Of a stretch of DNA of 64,000 nucleotides, positions 28,940 through 37,828 are shown piece by piece. The DNA is from Curtobacterium sp. VKM Ac-1376 (GTDB lineage Bacteria; Actinomycetota; Actinomycetes; Actinomycetales; Microbacteriaceae), in assembly GCF_015351025.1 (NCBI RefSeq), contig NZ_JADKRV010000004.1, forward strand, positions 62,001-126,000, read 5' to 3'. A program made the translations under genes and the position numbers. The notes under the pieces are model-generated. The model was not told the DNA's origin. It saw only the letters and a program-made list of their open reading frames with translations, and made no database searches. Position 1 is the stretch's first letter; each line of letters opens with the position of its first letter.

Positions 28940-31900
28940 TCAGATGTCGTCGACAGAGGACGACTCGAACCGCGAGGAGATGTTGATGCCCAGCTCCTCC
29001 GCAGCGCGGAAGACCTCGTCATCGTTGTCGCGCAGGCTGACAGCCTGTCCGTCGGCCGAGAGGACCTCGACGTTCAGGCAGAGCGACTGCATCTCCTTCA
29101 TGAGGACCTTGAAGGACTCGGGGATGCCGGGCTCCTGGATGTTCTCGCCCTTGACGATCGCCTCGTAGACCTTCACGCGGCCGAGGATGTCGTCGGACTT
29201 GATCGTCAGGAGCTCCTGGAGGGCGTAGGCGGCGCCGTACGCTTCGAGCGCCCACACCTCCATCTCACCGAATCGCTGTCCACCGAACTGCGCCTTACCA
29301 CCCAGCGGCTGCTGCGTGATCATCGAGTACGGCCCGGTCGAACGCGCGTGGATCTTGTCGTCGACCAGGTGGTGCAGCTTGAGGATGTACATGTAACCGA
29401 CCGAGACGGGCTCCGGGAACGGCTCGCCGGAGCGACCGTCGAAGAGCTGCGCCTTGCCGGACGAGCCGATCAGGCGCTCGCCGTCACGGTTCGGGAGGGT
29501 CGAGTCGAGGAGGCCCTCGATCTCGCGCTCGTACGCACCGTCGAACACCGGGGTGGCGACCTTCGTGCCCGGAGCGGCGCTGTGCGCTGCCTCGGGAAGG
29601 GCCGACGCCCACTCCTGGATGCCCTCGACGTTCCAGCCCTGCTTGGCGAGCCACCCGAGGTGGATCTCGAGCACCTGGCCGAAGTTCATGCGGCCGGGGA
29701 CGCCGAGCGGGTTGAGGACGATGTCGACGGGGGTGCCGTCGGCGAGGAAGGGCATGTCCTCGACCGGGAGGATGGTCGAGATGACGCCCTTGTTGCCGTG
29801 GCGACCGGCGAGCTTGTCACCCGCGGTGATCTTGCGCTTCTGGGCGATGTAGACGACCACGCGCTGGTTGACGCCCGAGCCGAGCTCGTCGTCGCCGTCC
29901 TGCGAGTCGAACACCTTGACGCCGATGATCGTGCCCTCTTCACCGTGGGGCACCTTCAGCGAGGTGTCGCGGACTTCGCGCGACTTCTCGTTGAAGATCG
30001 CACGGAGCAGACGCTCCTCGGCGCTCAGCTCGGTCTCGCCCTTCGGCGTGACCTTGCCGACGAGGATGTCGCCGGGGCGGACCTCGGCACCGATGCGGAT
30101 GATGCCGCGCTCGTCGAGGTCGGCCAGCAGGTCCGGGCTGACGTTGGGGAGGTCACGGGTGATCTCCTCCTTGCCGAGCTTGGTGTCGCGGGCGTCGACC
30201 TCGTACTCCTCGATGTGGATCGAGGAGAGCGTGTCGTCCTTGATGAGGTTCTGCGACAGGATCATCGCGTCCTCGTAGTTGTAGCCCTCCCACGGCATGA
30301 ACGCGACGAGGAGGTTCTTGCCGAGCGCGAGCTCGCCGTTCTCCGTCGCGGGACCGTCGGCGATGACCTCGCCCTGCTCCACGCGCTCGCCTGCGGAGAC
30401 GATGACGCGGTGGTTGTAGCTCGTGCCCTGGTTGGAGCGGTCGAACTTGCGCAGGTAGTAGGTCTGCGTGCCGCCCTCGTCGAGCTGCAGGGTGACGGCG
30501 TCGGCCGAGACCTCGGAGACGACACCGGCCTTGTCGGCGGTGACGACGTCGCCGGCGTCGATGGCCGTGTAGCCCTCCATACCGGTACCGACGAGCGGCG
30601 ACTCGGAGCGGAGCAGCGGGACGGCCTGACGCTGCATGTTCGCACCCATGAGGGCGCGGTTCGCGTCGTCGTGCTCGAGGAACGGGATGAGCGACGTCGC
30701 GACCGACACCATCTGGCGCGGCGAGACGTCCATGTAGTCGACCTCGTCCTTGGCGACGAGTTCGACCTCGCCACCCTTCTTGCGGACGAGCACCTTGTCG
30801 TCGGCGAAGTGGAAGTCGTTCGTCAGCGGGGCGTTGGCCTGCGCGACGACGAACTCGTCCTCTTCCGAAGCGGTGAGGTAGTCGATGGTCTTCGTGACCT
30901 CGCCGTTGACGACGCGACGGTACGGGGTCTCGATGAAGCCGAACGAGTTGATCCGACCGAACGACGCGAGCGAACCGATCAGGCCGATGTTCGGGCCTTC
31001 CGGGGTCTCGATCGGGCACATGCGGCCGTAGTGCGACGGGTGGACGTCACGGACCTCGACGCCGGCACGCTCACGGGACAGACCACCCGGGCCGAGTGCC
31101 GAGAGGCGACGCTTGTGCGTCAGACCCGCGAGCGGGTTGTTCTGGTCCATGAACTGCGACAGCTGGGACGTTCCGAAGAACTCCTTGATCGCGGCGACGA
31201 CCGGACGCACGTTGATGAGCGTCTGGGGCGTGATCGCCTCGATGTCCTGCGTGGTCATGCGCTCGCGGACGACGCGCTCCATGCGGGACAGGCCCGTGCG
31301 GACCTGGTTCTGGATGAGCTCGCCCACCGCACGGATGCGACGGTTGCCGAAGTGGTCGATGTCGTCCACGTCGAGGCGCAGCTGCACCGGCTCGCCGTCA
31401 CGGATGCCGTCGATCGTGGTGCGCTCGGCGTGCAGGGACACGAGGTACTTGATCGTCGCGACGATGTCCTTGACGGTGAGCACCGAGTCGGACAGCGGGG
31501 CGTCGATGCCGAGCTTGCGGTTGACCTTGTAGCGGCCCACCTTCGCCAGGTCGTAGCGCTTCGAGTTGAAGTAGAAGTTGTCGAGGAGCGCACGCGCGGC
31601 CTCGGCAGCGACCTGCTCGCCCGGACGCAGCTTGCGGTAGATGTCCTTGAGCGCCTCTTCCTTCGTCAGGACGGCGTCTTTCTCGAGGGTCGACTCCATC
31701 GAGGCGAAGCCCTGGAACTCGTCCATGATCTCTTCGCTCGTCAGGCCGAGGGCCTTGAGGAAGACCGTCACGGACTGCTTGCGCTTGCGGTCGATGCGCA
31801 CGCCCACCTGGTCGCGCTTGTCGATCTCGAACTCGAGCCAGGCACCACGCGACGGGATGATCCGCGCCGAGTAGATGTCCTTGTCGGAGGTCTTCTCCTG

Positions 31901-32428
31901 CTGGCGCTCGAAGTACACGCCGGGCGAACGGACGAGCTGCGACACGACGACGCGCTCGGTGCCGTTGATGATGAACGTGCCGCGCTCGGTCATGAGCGGG
32001 AAGTCGCCCATGAAGACCGTCTGCGTCTTGATCTCACCCGTCATGTGGTTCATGAACTCGGCGTTGACGTACAGCGGAGCGGCGTAGGTCTTGCCGCGCT
32101 CCTTGCAGTCGTCGATCGAGTACTTGGGGTCCTCGAGCTCCGGCGCGGTGAACGAGAGCTGCATCGTCTCGCCGAGGTCCTCGATCGGGGAGATCTCCTC
32201 GAAGATCTCCTCCAACCCGGAGTGCAGGGCGAGGTCCGTACGGCCCTGCTCCTGCCCTTCGGCGAGGCGGGTCTTCCAGACGTCGTTGCCGACGAGCCAG
32301 TCGAAGCTCTCCGTCTGGAGTGCGAGCAGATCAGGAACCGTGAGGGTGTCCGTGATCTTGGCGAACGAGAGTCGCGAGTGGTTGCGACCGTTCTTGGGGT
32401 TGGTGGATGCGTTGGGCGCAGCAGCCAA
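28940..32428 (-). CDS. rpoB: RNA polymerase beta subunit
   Basis: A 1162-residue beta subunit. The rifampicin region reads [19 protein letters not shown] then [14 protein letters not shown], wild type at the D, H and S positions linked to resistance elsewhere. [29 protein letters not shown] and the C-terminal [19 protein letters not shown] are all intact. The frame stays open to 32845, but the family N-terminus (AAAPNAS...[15 protein letters not shown]) begins at TTG 32428. GGAGG lies 8 nt upstream of that TTG, which decides the start. The next gene downstream is rpoC. Confidence 0.97.
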   Translation of the reverse strand: MAAAPNASTNPKNGRNHSRLSFAKITDTLTVPDLLALQTESFDWLVGNDVWKTRLAEGQEQGRTDLALHSGLEEIFEEISPIEDLGETMQLSFTAPELEDPKYSIDDCKERGKTYAAPLYVNAEFMNHMTGEIKTQTVFMGDFPLMTERGTFIINGTERVVVSQLVRSPGVYFERQQEKTSDKDIYSARIIPSRGAWLEFEIDKRDQVGVRIDRKRKQSVTVFLKALGLTSEEIMDEFQGFASMESTLEKDAVLTKEEALKDIYRKLRPGEQVAAEAARALLDNFYFNSKRYDLAKVGRYKVNRKLGIDAPLSDSVLTVKDIVATIKYLVSLHAERTTIDGIRDGEPVQLRLDVDDIDHFGNRRIRAVGELIQNQVRTGLSRMERVVRERMTTQDIEAITPQTLINVRPVVAAIKEFFGTSQLSQFMDQNNPLAGLTHKRRLSALGPGGLSRERAGVEVRDVHPSHYGRMCPIETPEGPNIGLIGSLASFGRINSFGFIETPYRRVVNGEVTKTIDYLTASEEDEFVVAQANAPLTNDFHFADDKVLVRKKGGEVELVAKDEVDYMDVSPRQMVSVATSLIPFLEHDDANRALMGANMQRQAVPLLRSESPLVGTGMEGYTAIDAGDVVTADKAGVVSEVSADAVTLQLDEGGTQTYYLRKFDRSNQGTSYNHRVIVSAGERVEQGEVIADGPATENGELALGKNLLVAFMPWEGYNYEDAMILSQNLIKDDTLSSIHIEEYEVDARDTKLGKEEITRDLPNVSPDLLADLDERGIIRIGAEVRPGDILVGKVTPKGETELSAEERLLRAIFNEKSREVRDTSLKVPHGEEGTIIGVKVFDSQDGDDELGSGVNQRVVVYIAQKRKITAGDKLAGRHGNKGVISTILPVEDMPFLADGTPVDIVLNPLGVPGRMNFGQVLEIHLGWLAKQGWNVEGIQEWASALPEAAHSAAPGTKVATPVFDGAYEREIEGLLDSTLPNRDGERLIGSSGKAQLFDGRSGEPFPEPVSVGYMYILKLHHLVDDKIHARSTGPYSMITQQPLGGKAQFGGQRFGEMEVWALEAYGAAYALQELLTIKSDDILGRVKVYEAIVKGENIQEPGIPESFKVLMKEMQSLCLNVEVLSADGQAVSLRDNDDEVFRAAEELGINISSRFESSSVDDI

Positions 32429-32740
32429 GGGTGTGACCTCCGGTAGGCCCCGTCGGGCCGACACTGACGAGCAGTGTGTAGGTGAGTGGATTGATCGCTC
32501 GGCGAACCCCGAGAGTTCATGCCCTGTGACCACGCCGACACGTCCACGACGCGGAACGTCGGTGTACGTGTGGGATGATCTCCGTGAGCGGTACCCGCCG
32601 CCATATACGGGTCCGGCTGCACCAGGGCGAGTTGAGTACGGTGTATCTCGAGAGCACGAGTGTCTCGAGAGCACGATGTATCTCAGAACTCTGCGTCGAC
32701 CGAAATATGACGACACGGATGCCAGGGAGCGCGAACTGTC
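32429..32740 (-). promoter_or_regulatory. rpoBC leader RNA region
   Basis: About 305 nt of untranslated leader between the predicted rpoB promoter and its TTG start. It contains a hairpin CACTG/CAGTG (32462-32476) about 40 nt before the start, and a direct repeat of TCTCGAGAGCACGA (copies beginning at 32646 and 32663). No gene is supported here. A regulatory role is inferred from length and structure only. Confidence 0.4.
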
Positions 32741-32770
32741 ATCATAGTTCGCCTCGAGTCGCGCTGTCCA
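32741..32770 (-). promoter_or_regulatory. Predicted rpoB promoter (TGGACA, 18 nt, TATGAT)
   Basis: On the minus strand TGGACA (32770-32765) precedes TATGAT (32746-32741) by 18 nt, each one mismatch from consensus. It is the best vegetative-type promoter in the gap upstream of rpoB. Confidence 0.55.
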
Positions 32771-32886
32771 GTCCTGGCTTGACCGAATTCGACACCGGCG
32801 TGTATAAGCCCGCCAGCATCGCCGACGTTCCCGCCGGTCGGCCACCGTCGACGGCCGTCGCGGCGGCGCACTGGACCGGCCCCGAG

Positions 32887-33486
32887 TCAGCTGATGCGCT
32901 CGCGCTCGACGTGCCCCGCGCCTCCCGGCCCGCCCTGCAGCCCCGCCAACGCGCGGAACGCGTCCTCGGGTCGGCGTGTGCGGACGAACGTGACGCGTCC
33001 GCGGTCGTCGGTGAGCTCGATCCCGAGTCCGGGGGTGAGGATCAGGGCGCGCACACCGCGTCGGATCCGCAGGCCGACGCCGCCGTAGGTGGCAGCGTCC
33101 GCCTCGACCAGACGGACATCCGTGATGCGACGTCGCGGAATGCGCCGTGGCGGCAGCGGACGGAAGTGCAGGGTCACGTGGCGCTCGGTGACGGTGAAAC
33201 CGGCGCGGGCGAGCACGAGCAGCGACCCGACGACGACCGCGAGCAGGCCCGGCACGATGAGCGCGATCTCCGGTGCGTCACCCGGCCACCCGAGCACGGC
33301 AGCGGTCAGACCGAGGCCGCCGGCGAGGACCAGCGCACCGAGGGTGCGCATCCAGGTGGGCGCCGGTTCGCGGTCGGCGTGGAAGGGTCGGGAGGCGCGG
33401 GGTGCCCGGGCAGGGCGAGCGGCGGTCCGGCTCGTGGTCGGTGCTGGAAAGCGGGCGGTGGGCACGCTCATCGTGTCGGCGGTCAT
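32887..33486 (-). CDS. Two-helix membrane protein with bacterial PH-like domain
   Basis: A 199-residue protein. Residues 1-45 are an Ala/Arg/Pro-rich cytoplasmic lead. Two hydrophobic helices follow (about 50-70 and 75-95), then a domain with [37 protein letters not shown] and [20 protein letters not shown], the strand pattern of the small bacterial PH-like membrane proteins of actinobacteria. Function is unknown. ATG 33486 follows GGAGA at good spacing; the frame upstream is untranslated leader. It has a strong predicted promoter and stands alone. Confidence 0.72.
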   Translation of the reverse strand: MTADTMSVPTARFPAPTTSRTAARPARAPRASRPFHADREPAPTWMRTLGALVLAGGLGLTAAVLGWPGDAPEIALIVPGLLAVVVGSLLVLARAGFTVTERHVTLHFRPLPPRRIPRRRITDVRLVEADAATYGGVGLRIRRGVRALILTPGLGIELTDDRGRVTFVRTRRPEDAFRALAGLQGGPGGAGHVERERIS

Positions 33487-33526
33487 GACGGGTCTCCTGC
33501 AACGGGTCAGAAGTGTTGCATCCGGT

Positions 33527-33555
33527 ATTTTACATAGCGGACGCTGTGCATTCAA
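33527..33555 (-). promoter_or_regulatory. Promoter of the PH-like gene (TTGAAT, 17 nt, TAAAAT)
   Basis: TTGAAT (33555-33550) and TAAAAT (33532-33527) on the minus strand are separated by exactly 17 nt, and the -10 is about 40 nt before the ATG at 33486. A near-consensus promoter in a very GC-rich genome. Confidence 0.65.
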
Positions 33556-33839
33556 CGGCCAGCGCGCACGGGTGACCGGAGGGGAGGCGCACGACAGCAC
33601 GCCGACGGCGCGCACGCGCGAGCGGTGGGGACGCTCACGGGCACGTCGTGGTCACGCAGCAGGGGCGGACGCATGGGGTGTGGGGCACGGCACGCATCGA
33701 CGCTCCGCGACGGGACGACTGTGCCAACGGTACGAGACGAGTCTTGGCGTCGGCTGGCTGTTCATGTGTACGCATTCATGTGTCCGCTGTGCCTGCGCTG
33801 TGGGGCGGGTGGTGGTCGCGGTGGTGTTCCATTGACGGC
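33556..33839. other. Intergenic region upstream of the spermidine-synthase-like gene
   Basis: I see no supported gene here. Open frames that cross it have poor third-position bias. It contains a short direct repeat TTCATGTGT (33760 and 33775 area) about 60-80 nt before the next start, and presumably the promoter for the downstream plus-strand gene. Confidence 0.4.
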
Positions 33840-34682
33840 ATGGCTGATGCGTTCGACGGGTTCCGGATCGGTGCGGGGTACTCGGTGGTGGAGCCGGACC
33901 GGCACCGACCGGGGTCGTTCACCCTCGTCGTGGACGGCACGCCGCAGTCGCACGTCGACCTGGAGGACCCGACGCACCTGGCGTTCGAGTACATCCGGCG
34001 GATCGGCCACGCGATCGACCTGCTGCCCGACGGACCGATCACCGCGCTGCACCTCGGAGCCGGTGCCCTGACCCTTCCCCGGTACGTCGCCGTGACCCGT
34101 CCGGGTTCGCGGCAGCAGGTGATCGAGCTGGAGCGGGACCTGGTCGAGCACGTCCGCGAGGCCCTGCCGTTCCCCCGGGGTGCGTCGATCCGAGTCCGGT
34201 ACGGCGACGCACGCGAGGTCCTCGGCAAGCTGCCCGCCGGGCTCCGTGGCACGGTGGACCTGGCGGTGGTGGACGTCTTCGGCGGCTCGCAGATCCCGGC
34301 ACACGTGACGAGCGTCGAGTTCTACCGGGAGGTCGCCGCGTTCCTGTCGCCGAGGGGCATGGTCGCGGTGAACGTGGCCGACGGCGCCGGCCTGGCATTC
34401 GCCCGCGGGCAGGCGTCGACGCTGCAGTCGGTGCTGCCCTCGGTCGCGGCCGTGGCGGACACCGGGATGCTCAAGGGCCGCCGGTTCGGCAACATCGTGC
34501 TGCTCGGGTCGCCGTCGGACCTGCCGGTGGCGGACATGCCCCGGCGGTACTCGTCGGACCCGATGCCGGCGAAGGTCGTGCACGGCGCGGAGCTGCGGGC
34601 CTTCATCGCGGGGGCACCGATCGTCACCGACCAGACCGCGGTGGCGTCTCCGGAGCCGAACCGGAGCGTCTTCGGCGGCTGA
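33840..34682 (+). CDS. Spermidine-synthase-like (SpeE-fold) methyltransferase-family protein
   Basis: A 280-residue Rossmann-fold protein. ALHLGAGALTLPRYVAVTRPGSRQQVIELERDLVEHVRE is the SAM/decarboxy-SAM binding region; RVRYGDAREVLGKL and DLAVVDVFGGSQIPAHVTSVEFYREVAAFLSPRGMVAVNV are the usual following motifs. Spermidine synthases keep a catalytic Asp in a GGGDG/YD context that is altered here (HLGAGAL, VVDVF), as in the many actinobacterial fused-MFS/SpeE relatives of unknown substrate. ATG 33840 was chosen because the upstream frame is Cys-rich noise. It is monocistronic as far as seen. Confidence 0.82.
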   Translation: MADAFDGFRIGAGYSVVEPDRHRPGSFTLVVDGTPQSHVDLEDPTHLAFEYIRRIGHAIDLLPDGPITALHLGAGALTLPRYVAVTRPGSRQQVIELERDLVEHVREALPFPRGASIRVRYGDAREVLGKLPAGLRGTVDLAVVDVFGGSQIPAHVTSVEFYREVAAFLSPRGMVAVNVADGAGLAFARGQASTLQSVLPSVAAVADTGMLKGRRFGNIVLLGSPSDLPVADMPRRYSSDPMPAKVVHGAELRAFIAGAPIVTDQTAVASPEPNRSVFGG

Positions 34683-34794
34683 CGAGCGCCGTGGCGGGTG
34701 CCCGCGGTGCACGGATGTCGGGCACTCGACCGGTCCGGCTGCCAGGATGGGCTGAACGACCGCGCAGGTGCGCGACCGAGCGATGGGAACCCTG

Positions 34795-35532
34795 ATGACG
34801 AACGACGACCGGAACGACCAGGACCGGACGGGCGACGGCCAGGCGCCGAGCTGGGGCGGGGCCCCGCAGCAGCGGCCCGACGCCGACGCCCCGCGGTACG
34901 GCGAGCGGGTGGACCCGGCACCGGGCTCGACGCCGCAGTACGGCCAGCAGTACGGCCAGGGCCAGCAGAACGGCGAGCAGCAGTACGGCCAGCCGCAGAA
35001 CGGGCAGCAGTACGGCCAGCCGTCCAGCACGCCGAGCTGGAACGACCAGCAGCGCCACGACCAGGGCCAGCACCACGACCAGCAGCCGTACGCCGCCGCA
35101 CCCGCATGGCAGAGCCACGACGAGCCGAAGCCCAAGAAGAAGACGCTGGGGGTCGTGGCGTTCATCCTCGGGCTCGCGGCGCTCGTCATCGGCGTCATCG
35201 GCGGGTACGTCATGGGATCGGCACTCGCGAACAGCGACGCGATCAACAACCTCGTGCCGAGCGGCGGCGCGACCCCGGACCAGCAGGAACTGCAGCAGCA
35301 GCTCATGAACGACCCGGCCGTCATCTCGCAGATCGGCGTCGGCGCCGTGATCGCCGGCATCGCCGCGATCCTCGGCCTCTGGGCGCTCGTGCAGGGCATC
35401 ATCGCCGCGGTCACCAAGCGCGGGCGCGGGTGGGGCATCTTCGCGATCGTCCTGGCCGTCGTCGCGACCATCGCGACGTTCGCCACCTACATCGGCGTCG
35501 CAGCTGCCGCCGCGGTGGCAGCCACCTCCTGA
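34795..35532 (+). CDS. Membrane protein with Gln/Gly/Tyr-rich repeat head
   Basis: A 245-residue protein. Residues about 35-75 contain repeated QYGQ/QNGQ units, a low-complexity hydrophilic head, followed by a His/Gln-rich stretch and the basic stop PKPKKK. Three hydrophobic helices follow (about 118-140, 185-208 and 218-242). The layout matches the DUF4190-like actinobacterial proteins with disordered N-terminal tails; role unknown. The ATG at 34795 is preferred (MTNDDRNDQ); GTG 34768 and ATG 34783 are in-frame alternatives. It is followed by a terminator at 35542-35579. Confidence 0.75.
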   Translation: MTNDDRNDQDRTGDGQAPSWGGAPQQRPDADAPRYGERVDPAPGSTPQYGQQYGQGQQNGEQQYGQPQNGQQYGQPSSTPSWNDQQRHDQGQHHDQQPYAAAPAWQSHDEPKPKKKTLGVVAFILGLAALVIGVIGGYVMGSALANSDAINNLVPSGGATPDQQELQQQLMNDPAVISQIGVGAVIAGIAAILGLWALVQGIIAAVTKRGRGWGIFAIVLAVVATIATFATYIGVAAAAAVAATS

Positions 35533-35541
35533 CGACCCACT

Positions 35542-35579
35542 CGAACGGCCCGTCGCGCTCCGGCACGGCGGGCCGTTCG
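35542..35579 (+). terminator. Terminator after the QYGQ-rich membrane protein
   Basis: An 11-bp perfect stem CGAACGGCCCG (35542-35552) with CGGGCCGTTCG (35569-35579), 16-nt loop, 9 nt past the stop. Confidence 0.75.
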
Positions 35580-35680
35580 TCGTCCGGTGCCCGCCGGGCC
35601 GCTCCGGGGCGGCAGCGCCTGCGGAACCCTGAGCGCGTCGCACCGACCGCTCCCGGGCGACCGCGGCTACCCTCGAACCG

Positions 35681-36511
35681 ATGTCCCTCCCGCCCGACGA
35701 CCGCCAGCAGCCCGACGCCTCCGACCGTTCCCGCGAACCGCGCCACGCGGCTCCCGTGACGGCCGGTGTGAGCCCGGGCAGCACCTTCGCGCCCATCAGC
35801 CTGCGACCCGCGGTCGACGTCGACGCCGTGCACCAGCGGCTCCGCGACCTCGGCCAGAGCCGCAGCACCGACGCCCTCGCCGAACGCGCCGAACTCCTCC
35901 GGCTGCTCGGTCGACTGGACGAGTCGCTCGTCATCGCGGAAGAGGTCTTCCGTCTCGCGATGTTCACCGGGGAGCGCCAGGACAAGGTCGCCGCCCGGAT
36001 CCGTCGTGCGCACATCCTGCACGACCTCGGCCGACACGAGCGTGCCGCCACCGAGGCCGCGCTCGCCCGTGACACCGCCGCGACCGAAGAGTGGCCGGAG
36101 CTCGAGGGCGCCGCCGCCGAGATCGAGGGGTGGTCGCTGTTCGAGAACGACCGCTTCGAGGAGGCCCGCTCCGCACTGGCACGGGCGTACCAGGCCTTCC
36201 GGCAGGCGGGCGCCCCGTCCGAGCGCACCGACGCCCTCCGCGCCGCCGTCGAGGCCGCGATGCGCGCCTCGATCACCCACCCAGCGGAACCGTCCGACCG
36301 GCCGCGCACGGCCCGCGAGATCGCCGCACGCCGGTCGGAGGACGAAGAGCCCACGACCCGCGTCGCCGAACCGGTGAAGCAAGTGCCGCCGATCCGTCGC
36401 CGGGTGCTCGGCGCACCGGACGCCGCACGGACCGAGGCCGACGACATCTGGGGCCGGATCGCGGCCCGGGCGGCGAAGAAGGGCCAGGCCGACCCCCGCG
36501 CCGAGCAGTGA
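35681..36511 (+). CDS. TPR-like helical protein of unknown function
   Basis: A 276-residue soluble protein. Residues 45-205 are helical hairpins of TPR type: ERAELLRLLGRLDESLVIAEEVFRLA, IRRAHILHDLGRHERAATEA, EIEGWSLFENDRFEEARSALARAYQAF. The C-terminal 70 residues are charged and probably disordered. No catalytic motif is visible, so it is likely a protein-binding adaptor. Its TGA overlaps the GTG of the SprT-like gene (GTGA), so the two are co-translated and may work together. Confidence 0.72.
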   Translation: MSLPPDDRQQPDASDRSREPRHAAPVTAGVSPGSTFAPISLRPAVDVDAVHQRLRDLGQSRSTDALAERAELLRLLGRLDESLVIAEEVFRLAMFTGERQDKVAARIRRAHILHDLGRHERAATEAALARDTAATEEWPELEGAAAEIEGWSLFENDRFEEARSALARAYQAFRQAGAPSERTDALRAAVEAAMRASITHPAEPSDRPRTAREIAARRSEDEEPTTRVAEPVKQVPPIRRRVLGAPDAARTEADDIWGRIAARAAKKGQADPRAEQ

Positions 36512-36999
36512 CCGCGCTCGAGACCGTCCGGCTGCGAGCCGAAGCCCTGATCGCCGAGCACCTCGGCACGGGCACGTGGTCGTTCGGCTTCGACCACGCC
36601 AAGACCCGCGCGGGACAGTGCGACTTCGCCCGCAAGCGCATCACTGTGAGCCGGCACCTGGCGACCCGGTTCTCCGACGACGACGTCGAGCAGGTCCTGC
36701 TGCACGAGGTCGCGCACGCCCTCGCCGGGGCGCGGGCGGGGCACGGACCGAAGTGGAAACGCACCGCCTCGGCGATCGGCTACACCGGCTCCCGCCTGCA
36801 CGACGGTCCGATCGCCAGTGAGCTCGCTCCCTGGATCGGCACCTGCCCCGCTGGTCACGAGCACTTCCGGTACCGCACCCCGACCAGGCCACTCGCCTGT
36901 GCCCGCTGCTCCCGCCGGTTCGACGCCCGCAACGTGATCGCCTGGCGCCGCCGGACCGCTGCCGACGACGCGGCAACGATGTCGTCGGTTACCGCATGA
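36508..36999 (+). CDS. SprT-like zinc metalloprotease-fold protein
   Basis: A 163-residue SprT-family protein. QVLLHEVAHALAG contains the zincin HExxH motif, with a further His in AGHGPKWKR as third ligand. The C-terminal half carries a zinc ribbon, CPAGHEHF...CARCSRRFD. Eukaryotic relatives (Spartan) degrade DNA-protein crosslinks; the bacterial function is not established. GTG 36508 overlaps the stop of the TPR-like gene, which fixes the start. Confidence 0.82.
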   Translation: MTALETVRLRAEALIAEHLGTGTWSFGFDHAKTRAGQCDFARKRITVSRHLATRFSDDDVEQVLLHEVAHALAGARAGHGPKWKRTASAIGYTGSRLHDGPIASELAPWIGTCPAGHEHFRYRTPTRPLACARCSRRFDARNVIAWRRRTAADDAATMSSVTA

Positions 37000-37046
37000 G
37001 GTGCTCGACGCACGGAGGCGCGCCGGTAACCCGTTAGCCTGGGCGG

Positions 37047-37742
37047 ATGCACACGGGGCAGCACATCCGCACGGACGCCGGTTCCAGCTGGTTCTTCGAC
37101 GCCGGGCGGATCGCGCTGGACTTCGCGCACACGGGCGGGTTCGCGGACGACCCAGCAGGCCGCCGGCCGCGGTCGCAACTGGGCGAGCTGCTCGCGAGCC
37201 CGGCCGACCTGGACGAGTGGCTCAGCGAGCACACCGAGCCGATCGACGTCGGCGCGAGCGCCCGCGAGCTGCAGGACGGCCGTGCCCTGCGCGCCGCGAT
37301 CGCCCGCCTCGCCGTCGCGGCGGCCCCCGCACCGGCGAGCACCGCCGCCGAGCGCACCGCAGTCGCCGCCGGCCTGCGCGCCGGGGCCGGCCGCACGCGC
37401 CCCGCGCCCGACGACATCGACACCGTCAACCTGTTCGCCGCCCTGCCGGACGTGCCCCCGAGCCTCCCGGGTGGCCGACGCCGCGCCGGCGCGAACCGGG
37501 TCCGCCTGGCGCAGGCGCTGTCGAGCGTGGCCCGCGACGCGGTCGCGCTCTTCACCGAGGTCGGCTTCGACGACGTCGAGGCCGACGGGCGGCCCACCCG
37601 GCTGAGCCGGTGCTCGGCCGAGGACTGCGGGCTCGTGTTCTACGACTCCTCGCGTGGCGGGACGCGGCGCTGGTGCTCGATGCAGCGGTGCGGGAACCGG
37701 GCCAAGGTCCGGGCGCACCGCGCCCGGCGCGCCGCCGAGTGA
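37047..37742 (+). CDS. ABATE/CGNR zinc-finger transcriptional regulator-like protein
   Basis: A 231-residue protein. The N-terminal ABATE-like domain starts near SWFFDAGRIALDFAHTGG. The C-terminal zinc finger is LSRCSAEDCGLVFYDSS then RRWCSMQRCGNRAKVRAHRAR, holding the four cysteines and the CGNR signature. Such proteins are presumed stress-responsive DNA-binding regulators; no target is indicated. It lies upstream of mntH on the same strand with 86 nt between, and it could affect that promoter, though this is only proximity. Confidence 0.85.
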   Translation: MHTGQHIRTDAGSSWFFDAGRIALDFAHTGGFADDPAGRRPRSQLGELLASPADLDEWLSEHTEPIDVGASARELQDGRALRAAIARLAVAAAPAPASTAAERTAVAAGLRAGAGRTRPAPDDIDTVNLFAALPDVPPSLPGGRRRAGANRVRLAQALSSVARDAVALFTEVGFDDVEADGRPTRLSRCSAEDCGLVFYDSSRGGTRRWCSMQRCGNRAKVRAHRARRAAE

Positions 37743-37770
37743 CCTCGCCGTCCGCGTGATCCGGAGCACG

Positions 37771-37809
37771 TTCGCGAGATAGCGAAGAAAAAGATTCGGT
37801 GTGCCGAAT
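37771..37809 (+). promoter_or_regulatory. Two inverted repeats upstream of mntH (candidate metal-repressor sites)
   Basis: TTCGC-N6-GCGAA (37771-37786) and ATTCGG-TGTG-CCGAAT (37794-37809) are both 16 bp long with TTCG...CGAA ends, and their centres are 23 bp apart. They end 19 nt before the mntH ATG. DtxR/MntR-type regulators bind such sites over Nramp promoters elsewhere; the regulator here is not identified. Confidence 0.5.
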
Positions 37810-37828
37810 TCTCTGGCAGTGTGGGTTC

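Noticed and set aside
32429..32845. N-terminal extension of rpoB
   Set aside because: The frame is open, but codon bias is poor, the predicted promoter lies inside it, and the family start is at TTG 32428 with a strong ribosome-binding site.
33625..33839. Cys-containing N-terminal extension of the spermidine-synthase-like protein
   Set aside because: Codon bias is poor and the family-like sequence begins at ATG 33840.
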